A stretch of DNA of 64,000 bases from Ruminimicrobiellum sp045223915 (GCA_045223915.1 JBGUZU010000033.1:53691-117690), one strand, 5' to 3'. Counted from the first letter of the stretch, positions 34,446-43,503 are shown. A program made the numbers and translations. The notes: generated by a model from the letters alone, not told the origin.

Positions 34446-37400
34446 TTATGCACAAGATAACATTGCTCTTATTTGGTTGACGCCTATATCCATATCGTTT
34501 GTTAGAACACTTTCTTTCTTGGATGTTCTATCAATCAATTTCGGTATTATGAACGATGCACCGGTAATAATACCGACTGCCCCTGCAATAATAATGTTGT
34601 TGGAAAGTCCTACTGCAAGAAGTCCGCTTATAGAAATTTGTGTTAATGTGGAAATTATCATACCGAACATAGATTTGAACCCTAACCATTTTGATCTCAT
34701 ATTATCATCTAAAGTTTTATATACGGCAGAAACTTCCGTTAACGAAGATGTTCCCTGCCAGAAGTTCATTAGAACATAAACGGAAACCAAGAATATCGGG
34801 TGACCGGTTGCTGCAAACAAAGCAAACAGTCCTGCAGATACCGTAAAAGTTATTGTTCTTACCGCTTTGTTTTCCACAATAAAACTTACTTTGCTTATTA
34901 AATGTGATGCTAAAGATTGCATTAAATTTCCCGCAAAATAAACAGGAGCAAGCAGTCCTACATTTATACCGGTTGCCATTAGTGTCGGTTGTAAGAAGAA
35001 ACATAAAACAACAAAGAACATATTGTTTACAACTATATTTAATGTAGCAAGAGAGAATGTCTTTTTGTCTGTAGATAATTTCTTTACGGGAGCAAACAAT
35101 TCCGAAACAAAATCTCTTATATTTTTCTTTTCTTTGGTTACTTTTTGTTCTGTTTTTTCATCTTTACCGATATTTTCATCATGTGTAAACAGTAGTGCAC
35201 CTACGGCAATAATAATATCCGGAATTGCCGCTATCGCAATTACTGCCATTTGGCCCGTTATTGCGGCTAATGCTCCGCCAAGCAACGAAGATAAGGACAT
35301 TATTATCCAGAATAACGATAAGTTGGAACCGTAAATTTCTTTAAACGAATCTTTTTGTCCGAGATTATCCAACGATTTATATAAGAACGGACTTAATGTT
35401 AACGAAAGTAACGAAATTCCTATTGTAGGAAGTATCTGCGATGCTATAAGCAGTACAGGAGAAAGACCGGACAATGTGAATGTTATTGTTCCCAAAGCAT
35501 GAACGATAATAGACAGAATAATCAATGTTCTCTTTGAGAATTTGTCCCCTATAAATCCGCCTATACCGGATGTAGCAAAAGATATCGGTGCAAGCAGTGA
35601 CATCACTAAAGAAATAAACGGTAATCCGTAACCGTTGGACTGCATGAATACCATTGAGAACGAACTGTACAAATCAAATCCCAACATAAATTGTATGAAG
35701 GGGAAATATCGAATATTTGATTCCATTTTGTTGATTGTTGTTTGGTCAAGCCCGTTGGGATTTTCTCCTTCATATTTGTATAGAAATGCTGCTTTAAACG
35801 ATGACAGATCTCTCTTAATGAATTCTTTTGCTTTTAATAACCAACCTTTTAAACTGAATTTATTATTTTTTAAAACGGTTTCTTTAATATCTGTTCCGTT
35901 ATTGAAAAATTCCGGATGCTTTTGTGCCCACTCTTGAACAGTTTTAATTATTTCGGAATCTTTATATCCCTGATGTTTAAGTTCTGTTATCCACGATACT
36001 AAAAATTGTTCTTGCTTTTGATTCGATAATACCGAAACTAAAAGACCGTCCGATAAGCAGTTGTTTAATAACGCAATATCCGTCATTATTTTGTTATATA
36101 TTTTATAGTTCCCCGCTTGTGCATTAGGGAAGATACTTATGTATTTAATCTTATTTTTATCTAATAATGTTTCAAGTTCATTATGAAATCCGCCGACAAC
36201 AACTATATTTGTTGTATCTTTTTCAATTCCTTTTAAAATATTTTGGGCAAAAATATTATTTCTTAATATATGATTTTTATAGTATCCGTTTATATGTTCG
36301 TTATTTAGAATGTCGAACAATTTTATGTTTTCGGATGTTCTCAACAAGTTTTGTATATTGTCTAAATTTGAAAACAGTTCGGTTGTATCGTCGGAACTCA
36401 TTTTTAGTTGAACGAATTGTTTTAATGTATATAAAAGTTTTGTTTGCGATATTGTTTTATATAACAAGTCCGTATTAAATATTTCTTTTGACAGTTTGTT
36501 ATACAACTCTTTTTTTTCTTGTAGAAAGTTTTTTATATCAAAACCCGATAACAACAAATGTTTATCTTGAATTTTTTCTATATAGTTATACTTTGCTGTT
36601 TCTTGTTCCGATAACAGTTGTTTTACACTTGCATACACTTGAGACAGTTGGTTTTCTACATGTTTATCTTTAAGATTAGTTATTAATTGTGAATATATGT
36701 TAAAAGGAAGTTTATCTTTGCAGATATTTAATAATGTTTGTAAGTCTTTGTAATAATTTTTTGTGTCTATTTGTTCGTACTCTTTGATTTTTAAATATCT
36801 GTCCGTATTAGGATATTGCGACGATAAATCTATATTATATTCGGCTAAAAAATTTCTTATTTCGGTAATGGCTTTATAATCGTAATCTATATCTTCAAAA
36901 AACAGTTTTTCAAAGAATTTCATATTCGCACTATAAATGTTTCGCTTAACTTTTGTTAATTTCTTTTCGGATTTTTTAATATATGCCAAATATTCTTTTT
37001 GAGAAGGCAAAATATTAACATATTCTTTAACAGTTTGAAGATAAAGATTAAAATCTTCTATTCCGTACAAATTATCTTTTTGTGATAAATAGGAAAAAAG
37101 TTCCGTTCCGCTTAAATATCCTTTCGATAACATACTGCTTAAAACATTTGTTCTTGTTTTGATATCGATATCTTTTATTGACGACGTATCGATTTTCCCG
37201 TCAGGCGCACCTTCAACAAATATTTTGTTTATTTCAAAGTTGGAATTTATATAATTTATTATTGAATATATGTTGTTTTGAGCATACGGTTGGCAATGCA
37301 TATCGTAAATTAATATAACATTGGGATTATCTTGTTCTTGTATATTTGTTTCAAAAACTTTTCCTGTTTCTTTAGGAACATTGTTCAATATTTCCAAGGA

Positions 37401-37511
37401 ACTTGTATTTTGAAAAGCACTAACAATATTAGCAGCGGTAACTCCTTGCGGAATTACCGTTACTATTAAAAAACAAACTGTTAAAAATAAAGATAAAATT
37501 TTTTGGAACAC
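34446..37511 (-). CDS. Exported fusion: TraB/TIKI-like domain + MFS transporter
   Basis: This 1021-aa protein starts with GTG at 37511 and an N-terminal signal/anchor (to ~residue 26). Residues ~60-460 share with the giant protein at 16065-22961 the motifs LIYDMH72, IFVEGAPDG (Glu100), the LSGTELFSYL stretch and VVGGFH443 followed by LETLLDK. The His-to-Glu spacing is the same (28) in both. Long helical coiled-coil-like segments lie between. Residues ~600-1021 are a 12-helix MFS-like transporter (GGFIGDKFSKRTLIILSI loop). The combination with a transporter is not one I recognise. It begins 8 bp after nrdG, so it may share the nrdD-nrdG transcript. Confidence 0.8.
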   Translation of the reverse strand: MFQKILSLFLTVCFLIVTVIPQGVTAANIVSAFQNTSSLEILNNVPKETGKVFETNIQEQDNPNVILIYDMHCQPYAQNNIYSIINYINSNFEINKIFVEGAPDGKIDTSSIKDIDIKTRTNVLSSMLSKGYLSGTELFSYLSQKDNLYGIEDFNLYLQTVKEYVNILPSQKEYLAYIKKSEKKLTKVKRNIYSANMKFFEKLFFEDIDYDYKAITEIRNFLAEYNIDLSSQYPNTDRYLKIKEYEQIDTKNYYKDLQTLLNICKDKLPFNIYSQLITNLKDKHVENQLSQVYASVKQLLSEQETAKYNYIEKIQDKHLLLSGFDIKNFLQEKKELYNKLSKEIFNTDLLYKTISQTKLLYTLKQFVQLKMSSDDTTELFSNLDNIQNLLRTSENIKLFDILNNEHINGYYKNHILRNNIFAQNILKGIEKDTTNIVVVGGFHNELETLLDKNKIKYISIFPNAQAGNYKIYNKIMTDIALLNNCLSDGLLVSVLSNQKQEQFLVSWITELKHQGYKDSEIIKTVQEWAQKHPEFFNNGTDIKETVLKNNKFSLKGWLLKAKEFIKRDLSSFKAAFLYKYEGENPNGLDQTTINKMESNIRYFPFIQFMLGFDLYSSFSMVFMQSNGYGLPFISLVMSLLAPISFATSGIGGFIGDKFSKRTLIILSIIVHALGTITFTLSGLSPVLLIASQILPTIGISLLSLTLSPFLYKSLDNLGQKDSFKEIYGSNLSLFWIIMSLSSLLGGALAAITGQMAVIAIAAIPDIIIAVGALLFTHDENIGKDEKTEQKVTKEKKNIRDFVSELFAPVKKLSTDKKTFSLATLNIVVNNMFFVVLCFFLQPTLMATGINVGLLAPVYFAGNLMQSLASHLISKVSFIVENKAVRTITFTVSAGLFALFAATGHPIFLVSVYVLMNFWQGTSSLTEVSAVYKTLDDNMRSKWLGFKSMFGMIISTLTQISISGLLAVGLSNNIIIAGAVGIITGASFIIPKLIDRTSKKESVLTNDMDIGVNQIRAMLSCA

Positions 37512-37519
37512 AATCTTTT

Positions 37520-38113
37520 CTAGTGTAAAATTACAGGGTTACATTTCTGTACTTTGTAATGGGTATCAACATTAAGGAATTTTGTCATTGTTTGTATATC
37601 TTCATCGAACAATTTAGATTTATCGTAAGTTGTTCTGAATAAAAAGTCTATACCTGAATTTTTAATTAATTCTATACTGCGTTTTATATTGTCTATATTT
37701 ACCGGAACACAACAAACCAAATCATATTTATCAAACGGTGCTTTTATATCCATAGCAATAAAATCCACCAACTTTTGATTGATGATTTGTTCCAATACTT
37801 CCGGGTTTGATCCGTTGCTGTCAAGTTTAACTAAAAAGCCCATCGCTTTAACTTTTTTTATAAAATCGATTAAATCCGGTTGCAATGTCGGTTCTCCGCC
37901 TGTTATTACAACTGCATCCAACTGATTTCTTCTGCTTTCGAGAAAAGCCAAAACTTGTTCTTCCGGCATAGGAACTTGATACATGTTAGGATAAACAAGT
38001 TCCGGATTATGACAATATGCACATCTGAAATTGCAGCCCTGCGTAAAAATAATGGCTGCAGTTTTATTCGGAAAATCTATAAATGAAAATTTTTGTAATC
38101 CGCCGATTCTCAT
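37520..38113 (-). CDS. nrdG: Anaerobic ribonucleotide reductase activating protein (radical SAM)
   Basis: This 197-aa radical-SAM activase has the 4Fe-4S cluster motif CNFRCAYC (Cys27, Cys31, Cys34), VVITGGEPTLQPDL (SAM-binding GGE) and a KLDSNGSNP strand. It generates the glycyl radical on NrdD. It belongs to the shorter NrdG2-type group and is slightly shorter than usual. It lies 137 bp after nrdD, separated by octamer repeats and two small hairpins, one of which (AAAAATAC-GGA-GTATTTTT) directly precedes the start. The pairing with nrdD supports the assignment over pyruvate-formate-lyase activase. Confidence 0.92.
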   Translation of the reverse strand: MRIGGLQKFSFIDFPNKTAAIIFTQGCNFRCAYCHNPELVYPNMYQVPMPEEQVLAFLESRRNQLDAVVITGGEPTLQPDLIDFIKKVKAMGFLVKLDSNGSNPEVLEQIINQKLVDFIAMDIKAPFDKYDLVCCVPVNIDNIKRSIELIKNSGIDFLFRTTYDKSKLFDEDIQTMTKFLNVDTHYKVQKCNPVILH

Positions 38114-38134
38114 GAAAAAATACTCCGTATTTTT

Positions 38135-38246
38135 GATGTATAGATGTATGGAAGTCTGGATGTATGGACCAAAATCGCTTTACGATTTTGAGATATAGAA
38201 GAAGAGGGCTTTTCCATACCTCTATTCTTCTATACCTCTATACCTC
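38135..38246. repeat. Octamer tandem repeat locus in the nrdD-nrdG spacer
   Basis: The + strand units GATGTATA, GATGTATG, GAAGTCTG, GATGTATG run from 38135 to 38166. After a perfect hairpin (CAAAATCG 38170-38177 with CGATTTTG 38183-38190, loop CTTTA), the units GAGATATA and GAAGAAGA occupy 38190-38205. The minus strand then has GAGGTATA, GAGGTATA, GAAGAATA, GAGGTATG (38246 to 38215). The opposing tracts can pair with each other, giving a large imperfect hairpin in this spacer. Confidence 0.65.
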
Positions 38247-38250
38247 AATT

Positions 38251-40353
38251 TTACATATTTGCTACTTTTCTTATTTTGAATTCTTCTTGTTTGCCGTCAT
38301 TCCATTGTGATACAGGTCTTAAATAACCTACAACTCTGGAATATACTTCGCATGTTGATCCGCAATGAGGACAAGTTTTTACTTCACCGTTAAGGTATCC
38401 GTCATTAGGACAAACACTGAATGTCGGAGTGATAGACATATACGGCAACTTGTAGTTTGTAAATGCTTTTTTAATAAAGTTCTTCATAGATTCGGTATTT
38501 GTAATTTGTTCACCGATAAACATATGTTGAACTGTTCCGCCGGTATATAAAGATTGTATTTCATGTTGCAATTCCAAAACTTCGAACAAATCATCTGTGT
38601 AATTTACAGGCAACTGTGTTGAGTTTGTATAGAAAGGCGGATGATTTTGTTTAACTGCTTCAGGATTTGCAAATATAATGTCGGAATATTTTTTTCTGTC
38701 AATCTTTGCAAGTCTGTAAGAAGTACCTTCTGCAGGTGTTGCTTCCAAATTATAAATGTTTCCTGTTTCTTCCTGATATTTTTGTAAAGTGTTTCTCATG
38801 AATGTTAAAACTTTTATTGCAAAATCTTTACCTTTTTGACTTGCAATGTTTTCTTTCAAGAAATTCATGCAGCATTCGTTCATACCTACAACACCGATAG
38901 TTGAGAAATGGTTTTTCCAATAGCAACCGAATCTCTGTTTAATGTTCCTTAAATAGAAACTCATATACGGATAAAGGTTTTGGTCTGTAAGTTTTTCCAA
39001 AACTTTTCTCTTTGTTTCCAAACTGTTTTTAGCTATTGTCATTAATTTGTCGAGTTTTTGGAAGAATTCTTCTTCAGTTTTAGATTCATATCCGAGTCTT
39101 GGCATATTTAATGTAACAACACCGATAGAACCTGTTAAAGGAGATGCACCGAAAAGTCCGCCGCCTCTTCTTCTTAATTCTCTGTTATCGATTCTTAATC
39201 TGCAGCACATACTTCTTGCATCGTCCGGATCCATATCGGAATTGATGAAGTTTGCAAAGTAAGGAATACCGTATTTTGCAGTTGCATCCCACAACAATTT
39301 AAGTTCAGGATTATCCCAATCAAAATCTTTGCTTATGTTGTATGTAGGGATAGGGAAACTGAATACTCTGCCTTTTGCATCACCTTCGAGCATAACTTCC
39401 AAAAATGCTTTGTTTAACATATCCATTTCTTTTTGGAAATCGCCGTAAGTTTTAGCTTGAGGTTTTCCGCCGATAATTACTGCTTCGTCTTTATAATGTT
39501 TAGGAACTTTTAAGTCGAGTGTTAAGTTTGTGAACGGTGACTGGAAACCTACTCTTGTAGGAACATTTAAGTTGAACAAGAATTCCTGTAATGCTTGTTT
39601 AACTTCTTTATAAGATAAATTGTCGTATGCGATAAAAGGTGCAAGCAATGTATCGAAACTTGAAAAAGCTTGAGCACCTGCTGCTTCACCCTGTAATGTA
39701 AAGAAGAAGTTAATTATTTGTCCCAATGCTGTTTTAAAATGTTTTGCAGGACGGGACTCAACTTTACCTGCAACACCTTTAAAACCGGTAACCAACAAAT
39801 CGTGCAAATCCCAACCTACACAATATACACCTAAAATTCCCAAATCGTGTATATGTAAATCGCCTTCGCTGTGAGCTTTTCTTATATCTTCCGTATAAAT
39901 TTTGTTTAACCAATATGCTTTACTTACTTCGGATGATATATAGTTGTTTAAACCTTGAAGAGAATAACACATGTTACTGTTTTCTTTTACCTGCCAATCT
40001 GCTTTAGACAAATATTGATCAACCAAATCCACGTTAAACTTTGAAACGATTTCTCTCATTTTTGAGTGTTGATCTCTGTATATAATGTAAGCCTTTGCTG
40101 AAGATTTATAAGGAGAATTTAATAATACTTCTTCAACGATATCCTGTATTTGTTCTACGGTAGGATGTCCGTCCGTAATGGTTTCTTGTGCGATACTTAA
40201 AACTTTTACCGTTAATTTCGAAGCGATTTTGTCGTCGAATTCATTTGTTGCCTGACCTGCTTTTAAAATTGCCTGTTGAATTTTTTGCGAGTTGAATTTT
40301 TCTTGTTTGCCGTCTCTCTTTACGATACAATCAAAAACCGAAAGTTGTTCCAT
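38251..40353 (-). CDS. nrdD: Anaerobic (class III) ribonucleoside-triphosphate reductase
   Basis: This 700-aa glycyl-radical enzyme reduces NTPs to dNTPs without oxygen. The N-terminal ATP-cone (VKRDGKQEKFNSQKIQQAILKAG) gives allosteric control. The catalytic barrel includes HDLGILGVYCVGWDL and RSMCCRLRID. The C-terminal zinc site is CPNDGY plus CPHCGSTC, followed by the radical loop RVVGYLRP with the radical Gly676. AAGGAG lies 9 bases before the ATG; an ATG-TAA start-stop pair sits in between. Expression appears controlled by NrdR boxes, a consensus promoter and a cobalamin riboswitch. nrdG follows. Confidence 0.96.
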   Translation of the reverse strand: MEQLSVFDCIVKRDGKQEKFNSQKIQQAILKAGQATNEFDDKIASKLTVKVLSIAQETITDGHPTVEQIQDIVEEVLLNSPYKSSAKAYIIYRDQHSKMREIVSKFNVDLVDQYLSKADWQVKENSNMCYSLQGLNNYISSEVSKAYWLNKIYTEDIRKAHSEGDLHIHDLGILGVYCVGWDLHDLLVTGFKGVAGKVESRPAKHFKTALGQIINFFFTLQGEAAGAQAFSSFDTLLAPFIAYDNLSYKEVKQALQEFLFNLNVPTRVGFQSPFTNLTLDLKVPKHYKDEAVIIGGKPQAKTYGDFQKEMDMLNKAFLEVMLEGDAKGRVFSFPIPTYNISKDFDWDNPELKLLWDATAKYGIPYFANFINSDMDPDDARSMCCRLRIDNRELRRRGGGLFGASPLTGSIGVVTLNMPRLGYESKTEEEFFQKLDKLMTIAKNSLETKRKVLEKLTDQNLYPYMSFYLRNIKQRFGCYWKNHFSTIGVVGMNECCMNFLKENIASQKGKDFAIKVLTFMRNTLQKYQEETGNIYNLEATPAEGTSYRLAKIDRKKYSDIIFANPEAVKQNHPPFYTNSTQLPVNYTDDLFEVLELQHEIQSLYTGGTVQHMFIGEQITNTESMKNFIKKAFTNYKLPYMSITPTFSVCPNDGYLNGEVKTCPHCGSTCEVYSRVVGYLRPVSQWNDGKQEEFKIRKVANM

Positions 40354-40494
40354 TTACATTTTCTCCTTGTTTTTTAAATTTTTATTTTAATACTTCTGTT
40401 AATTTTGAACATAATTATGGAAAGGCACCCTGGTTTCTTGTTTCCATTCGAATTATAAAAAGTCATTCCTCGACAACTCTTATAAATATTATGT

Positions 40495-40670
40495 ATTTGC
40501 TGGCAGGTCTTCTGGCTTAAGGGTAATAACCTACTAAACTTTATCTTCCCACTTGAATTAAGCAGTGACTTTGTTTCAAAAAGTTTTTCGTTCCCTATCA
40601 CAGCACCGGGAGTGCTTCCGATTCTAACGGAATTTCCTATTAAGTTTTATGTGAAAACACCAACAAAAGA
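40495..40670 (-). ncRNA. Cobalamin (AdoCbl) riboswitch upstream of nrdD
   Basis: Read on the minus strand, the leader contains TAGGAAATTCCG, a GGAAGCACTCCCGGTGCTGTGA region, AGGGAACG, AGTCACTGC, GTGGGAAGAT and the near-invariant B12 box AAGCCAGAAGACCTGCC (complement at 40502-40518). These occur in the canonical order of the cobalamin aptamer. The 3' end of the aptamer is ~140 nt before the nrdD start, leaving room for an expression platform; a TGGAAA...TTTCCA stem lies there (~40,415-40,447). B12-riboswitch repression of B12-independent reductases usually implies a class II (NrdJ) enzyme elsewhere in the genome. Confidence 0.93.
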
Positions 40671-40689
40671 TTTCAAAAATTATAGCTTG

Positions 40690-40718
40690 ATTATATGTTT
40701 TAATTTATGGCTTGTCAA
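40690..40718 (-). promoter_or_regulatory. Consensus sigma-70 promoter of nrdD
   Basis: On the minus strand, TTGACA (40718-40713), a 17-bp spacer and TATAAT (40695-40690) match both hexamers perfectly. Initiation near 40683 would start the transcript just before the cobalamin aptamer. Confidence 0.85.
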
Positions 40719-40726
40719 TACCTAAA

Positions 40727-40774
40727 ACACAATATATTGTTTTTTCATATAGGTTTTACAACTATATATAGTGG
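40727..40774. promoter_or_regulatory. Tandem NrdR boxes upstream of nrdD
   Basis: Two palindromic cores, CAATATATTG (40730-40739) and CTATATATAG (40762-40771), each match the NrdR core CwAtATaTwG exactly and are 32 bp apart centre to centre, the spacing known for paired NrdR boxes. The first extends well into the 16-mer consensus (ACA before, complement TGT after). NrdR is the ATP/dATP-sensing repressor of ribonucleotide reductase operons. nrdR itself is not in the window. Confidence 0.82.
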
Positions 40775-40827
40775 TTTTTGGCATATAATTAAAATTAGTA
40801 GTTATTGAAAAAACAAGAAAAGATAAA

Positions 40828-41952
40828 TTAATTTGAACTTTTTACCAAATTAAATTTTACTATCTCGGATTTTGAAAAAAGTCTCATCGGCGGGCCCCAC
40901 CATCTTGTACCTGTGGTTACATAAATGTAAGAATCACTGTCTTTATATAGTCCGCAGAAATATTTGTATAAGAAGTACTCGATGATATCAAAAGGCGGAA
41001 TTTGTCCTGCATGAGTATGACCGGAAAGTTGTATCGTTATGGGATATTTTTGGCTCTCAAAAAACGGGTTAGGTTGATGAGATAAAAATATTACCGGTTT
41101 ACTAAAATCTATATTTTCTAAAGATTTCGCAACATTTAGAGGTTTATAATTAAACACTATTGATGTTTTATCTGTGATACCTGCAACATAAAATTTGTCG
41201 TCTACCAAAATATTTTCATTATTTAAAAGCTTAAATCCTATCTTATCACAAACATATTCATAATTAGTTATACCTCTGTAATATTCGTGATTACCGCTGA
41301 CGGCAAAAGTTCCATATTTAGACTTAAAATTCAATAAACCATATTTGTCATAAGTTTTTGTTATATTTGTATCTGCCAAATCTCCGACAAAAGCAATAAT
41401 GTCAGGATTTAAAGAATTTGTTATTTCTACTATTCTTTTAACAGTGTCATATTTTGTTGTCACATCTATATGAATGTCCGATAACTGAACAATTGTAAGT
41501 TTATCTACAGGTAAGTTGGGAACTTTTATCTCGTATTCCCTGACTTTTGGATCGCCGCAAGTGTTAATTATGGAATAAACCGAAGAAATAACAATTAAAA
41601 TTACGGTTATTAATGTTGTGTTATATCTGAATTTCGGAGTATGTCCGAAGATAAATACTAAATGAGATATCAACAAATATGTAAGAGATATAGAAAATAT
41701 TCCAAGCCAAATATATCCTACTTCCGTTAGAATTTTTGCTGACAGTGTGGGACTGTTAAATCTCGATATTTTAAAAGAATATACACTTAAAAAAGTTATA
41801 GCAAGATAAAAAGTTATAAATATTGTAAGAGCAAGCCCGTGAAGTTTCAGATCGTGCATCACTCTGTAAACAATATAAGCATTTCCCAATATATAAATGG
41901 ATAGAAAAACTATAAAAAACACTATTCTTAGTCCTTTTTCTTTAATAGACAT
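40828..41952 (-). CDS. Membrane-anchored metallophosphoesterase (YkuE/YaeI-type)
   Basis: This ~374-aa protein has four hydrophobic segments in its first ~145 residues. A calcineurin-like phosphoesterase domain follows with all metal motifs: VQLSDIHID, FVGDLADT, SGNHEYY, LSHQPNP and LSGHTHAGQI. Relatives of this layout hydrolyse lipid-linked or UDP-diacylglucosamine-type phosphoesters at the membrane, but the substrate is unknown here. I start at MSIKEKGLRIVFF (41952); a TTG 60 bp upstream would add a polar stretch. It overlaps the DUF4416 gene by 25 bp. Confidence 0.85.
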   Translation of the reverse strand: MSIKEKGLRIVFFIVFLSIYILGNAYIVYRVMHDLKLHGLALTIFITFYLAITFLSVYSFKISRFNSPTLSAKILTEVGYIWLGIFSISLTYLLISHLVFIFGHTPKFRYNTTLITVILIVISSVYSIINTCGDPKVREYEIKVPNLPVDKLTIVQLSDIHIDVTTKYDTVKRIVEITNSLNPDIIAFVGDLADTNITKTYDKYGLLNFKSKYGTFAVSGNHEYYRGITNYEYVCDKIGFKLLNNENILVDDKFYVAGITDKTSIVFNYKPLNVAKSLENIDFSKPVIFLSHQPNPFFESQKYPITIQLSGHTHAGQIPPFDIIEYFLYKYFCGLYKDSDSYIYVTTGTRWWGPPMRLFSKSEIVKFNLVKSSN

Positions 41953-42452
41953 TGTCTTGCTTTTAGTATAAATTCCGTTGCTGTAGGACACAAATAATCG
42001 GGGTATGTCCAAGGAAGTTTTGTGAATCCTTCTTTTCTGTATATTGTTGTAACTTCGGCATAAATACCTTTAGATAAATATATTCTGTGACTGAAATCTT
42101 TTGTTGAAGCAAGAATAACATTTGCCGGTGTTATATATCCCGGATCAATATTTACGATTCTGTTTTTATCTTTGGCATAAGAATCTTCAATATTGTTTGT
42201 TTCTATCTTCATATCTGCCAAAGCATCGGGCAATATAGGCTTTTCAAAAGAAATCCATTGCCTTTTTAACTTTTCACCCATTTCTTTGTTGTAATAAGTT
42301 GTAAAAGTAAAATCTATAGCAGGACTGTAAATATCTATTTTGTTATTAAACTTCTGTTCCAATATTTTATAAACTTCCTCGATATTAAAAGTTTCGTTAA
42401 AAATTAAACCGAAGAAAAACTTTACTAAATTTGGTTGATTAATGTTTCCCAT
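41928..42452 (-). CDS. DUF4416 family protein
   Basis: This 174-aa soluble protein of unknown function begins VKFFFGLIFNETFNIEEV and carries the family core NIDPGYITPANVILASTKDFSHRIYLSKGIYAEVTTIY, then FTKLPWTYPDY near the C-terminus. DUF4416 proteins are found in diverse anaerobes and have no established activity that I know of. Conserved His, Tyr and acidic residues in the core would suit a binding or catalytic site (inference). The 3' end overlaps the phosphoesterase gene, suggesting coupled translation. Confidence 0.9.
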   Translation of the reverse strand: MGNINQPNLVKFFFGLIFNETFNIEEVYKILEQKFNNKIDIYSPAIDFTFTTYYNKEMGEKLKRQWISFEKPILPDALADMKIETNNIEDSYAKDKNRIVNIDPGYITPANVILASTKDFSHRIYLSKGIYAEVTTIYRKEGFTKLPWTYPDYLCPTATEFILKARQCLLKKKD

Positions 42453-42546
42453 AATGGAACTATTTTACCAAAATTTAAGTCCAAAATTAAACTTTTTTAT
42501 AAAAAAATAATATAATTAAACATATTTACTACAAAGGAGATTGCCA

Positions 42547-43497
42547 ATGTTAAAACCAAAAGTTTCAATCATCGGTTGCGGTAATGTAGGTATAAGATAT
42601 GCATATTCTTTAATGATTAACGGATGTGCAAGAGAAATAACACTTGTTGATTATTTTAAAGATAAAGCGGAAGGTGAGGCAATAGACTTGTCGCACGGTG
42701 CGCCTTTTACTCCTGCGGTAACGGTAAATGCAGGTGATTATTCCGGTATAAAAGATTCCGATTTGGTTGTAATAACCGCAGGTAAAAAACAAAAACCCGG
42801 ACAAACAAGAATAGATTTGTTGAAAGATAATATAAATTTGTTTAAATCTATAATTCCCGAAATTATGAAATATGCTCCGGATGCAATTCTTTTGATAGCA
42901 TCCAATCCTGTAGATGTTTTAACTTATGCGGCTTATAAGATTTCAGGTAAACCCGCATCAAAAGTTATAGGTTCGGGAACATTGCTTGATTCGGCAAGAT
43001 TCAGATATGAAATAGCTAAACATTGTAATGTAGATGCAAGAAGTGTACACGGTTATATTTTAGGTGAACACGGAGATAGTGAGTTTCCTGTATGGAGCAA
43101 AGCAACAGTAGGCGGAGTAAACATAGAAAATCATTGTATGTTATGCGACAAAAAACAAAATTGTGACCACAAAGCCATACTTAACGAAATTTTCAGTAAT
43201 GTAAAAAATTCGGCATATAAGATAATAGAGAAAAAAGGTGAAACTTCTTACGGAATAGGTCTTGCACTTACAAGAATTACAGAGGCAATTTTACTTAACG
43301 AAAATTCAGTATTGCCTGTATCCGTATTGGTAAAAAATTTGTATAACGTTAACGATGTATATTTAAGTTTACCGGCGGTGGTTAACAGAGATGGTATCAG
43401 ACAAGTTCAACAAATAGAATTTAATGAAAAAGAAGAAAAATCTTTTGTTAATTCCGCAACGGTATTAAAAGATTTGTTAAAAGAAATAGGAATATAA
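42547..43497 (+). CDS. ldh: L-lactate dehydrogenase
   Basis: This 316-aa NAD-dependent LDH/MDH-family enzyme has Rossmann motif VSIIGCGNVGIRYAYSL, DLVVITAGKKQKPGQTR, the substrate loop IASNPVDVLTYA, and the catalytic His in GEHGDSEFPVWS. The specificity position in KKQKPGQTR is Gln, as in lactate dehydrogenases (malate dehydrogenases have Arg), so pyruvate-to-lactate reduction is favoured. The track-in-frame TTG 6 bp upstream overlaps the Shine-Dalgarno AAGGAG, so I use the ATG at 42547. TATAAT at 42511-42516 is a likely -10. An internal LCDKKQNCDH insertion is unusual. Confidence 0.93.
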   Translation: MLKPKVSIIGCGNVGIRYAYSLMINGCAREITLVDYFKDKAEGEAIDLSHGAPFTPAVTVNAGDYSGIKDSDLVVITAGKKQKPGQTRIDLLKDNINLFKSIIPEIMKYAPDAILLIASNPVDVLTYAAYKISGKPASKVIGSGTLLDSARFRYEIAKHCNVDARSVHGYILGEHGDSEFPVWSKATVGGVNIENHCMLCDKKQNCDHKAILNEIFSNVKNSAYKIIEKKGETSYGIGLALTRITEAILLNENSVLPVSVLVKNLYNVNDVYLSLPAVVNRDGIRQVQQIEFNEKEEKSFVNSATVLKDLLKEIGI

Positions 43498-43503
43498 ACG
43501 GCG

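Noticed and set aside
37520..38113. Pyruvate-formate-lyase activating enzyme instead of NrdG
   Set aside because: The radical-SAM motifs fit both, but it directly follows nrdD and no pflB is present in the window.
40374..40601. 75-codon open frame on the minus strand upstream of nrdD
   Set aside because: It lies across the 3' part of the cobalamin aptamer and expression platform. The translation has no protein-like features, so it is a by-product of the RNA element.
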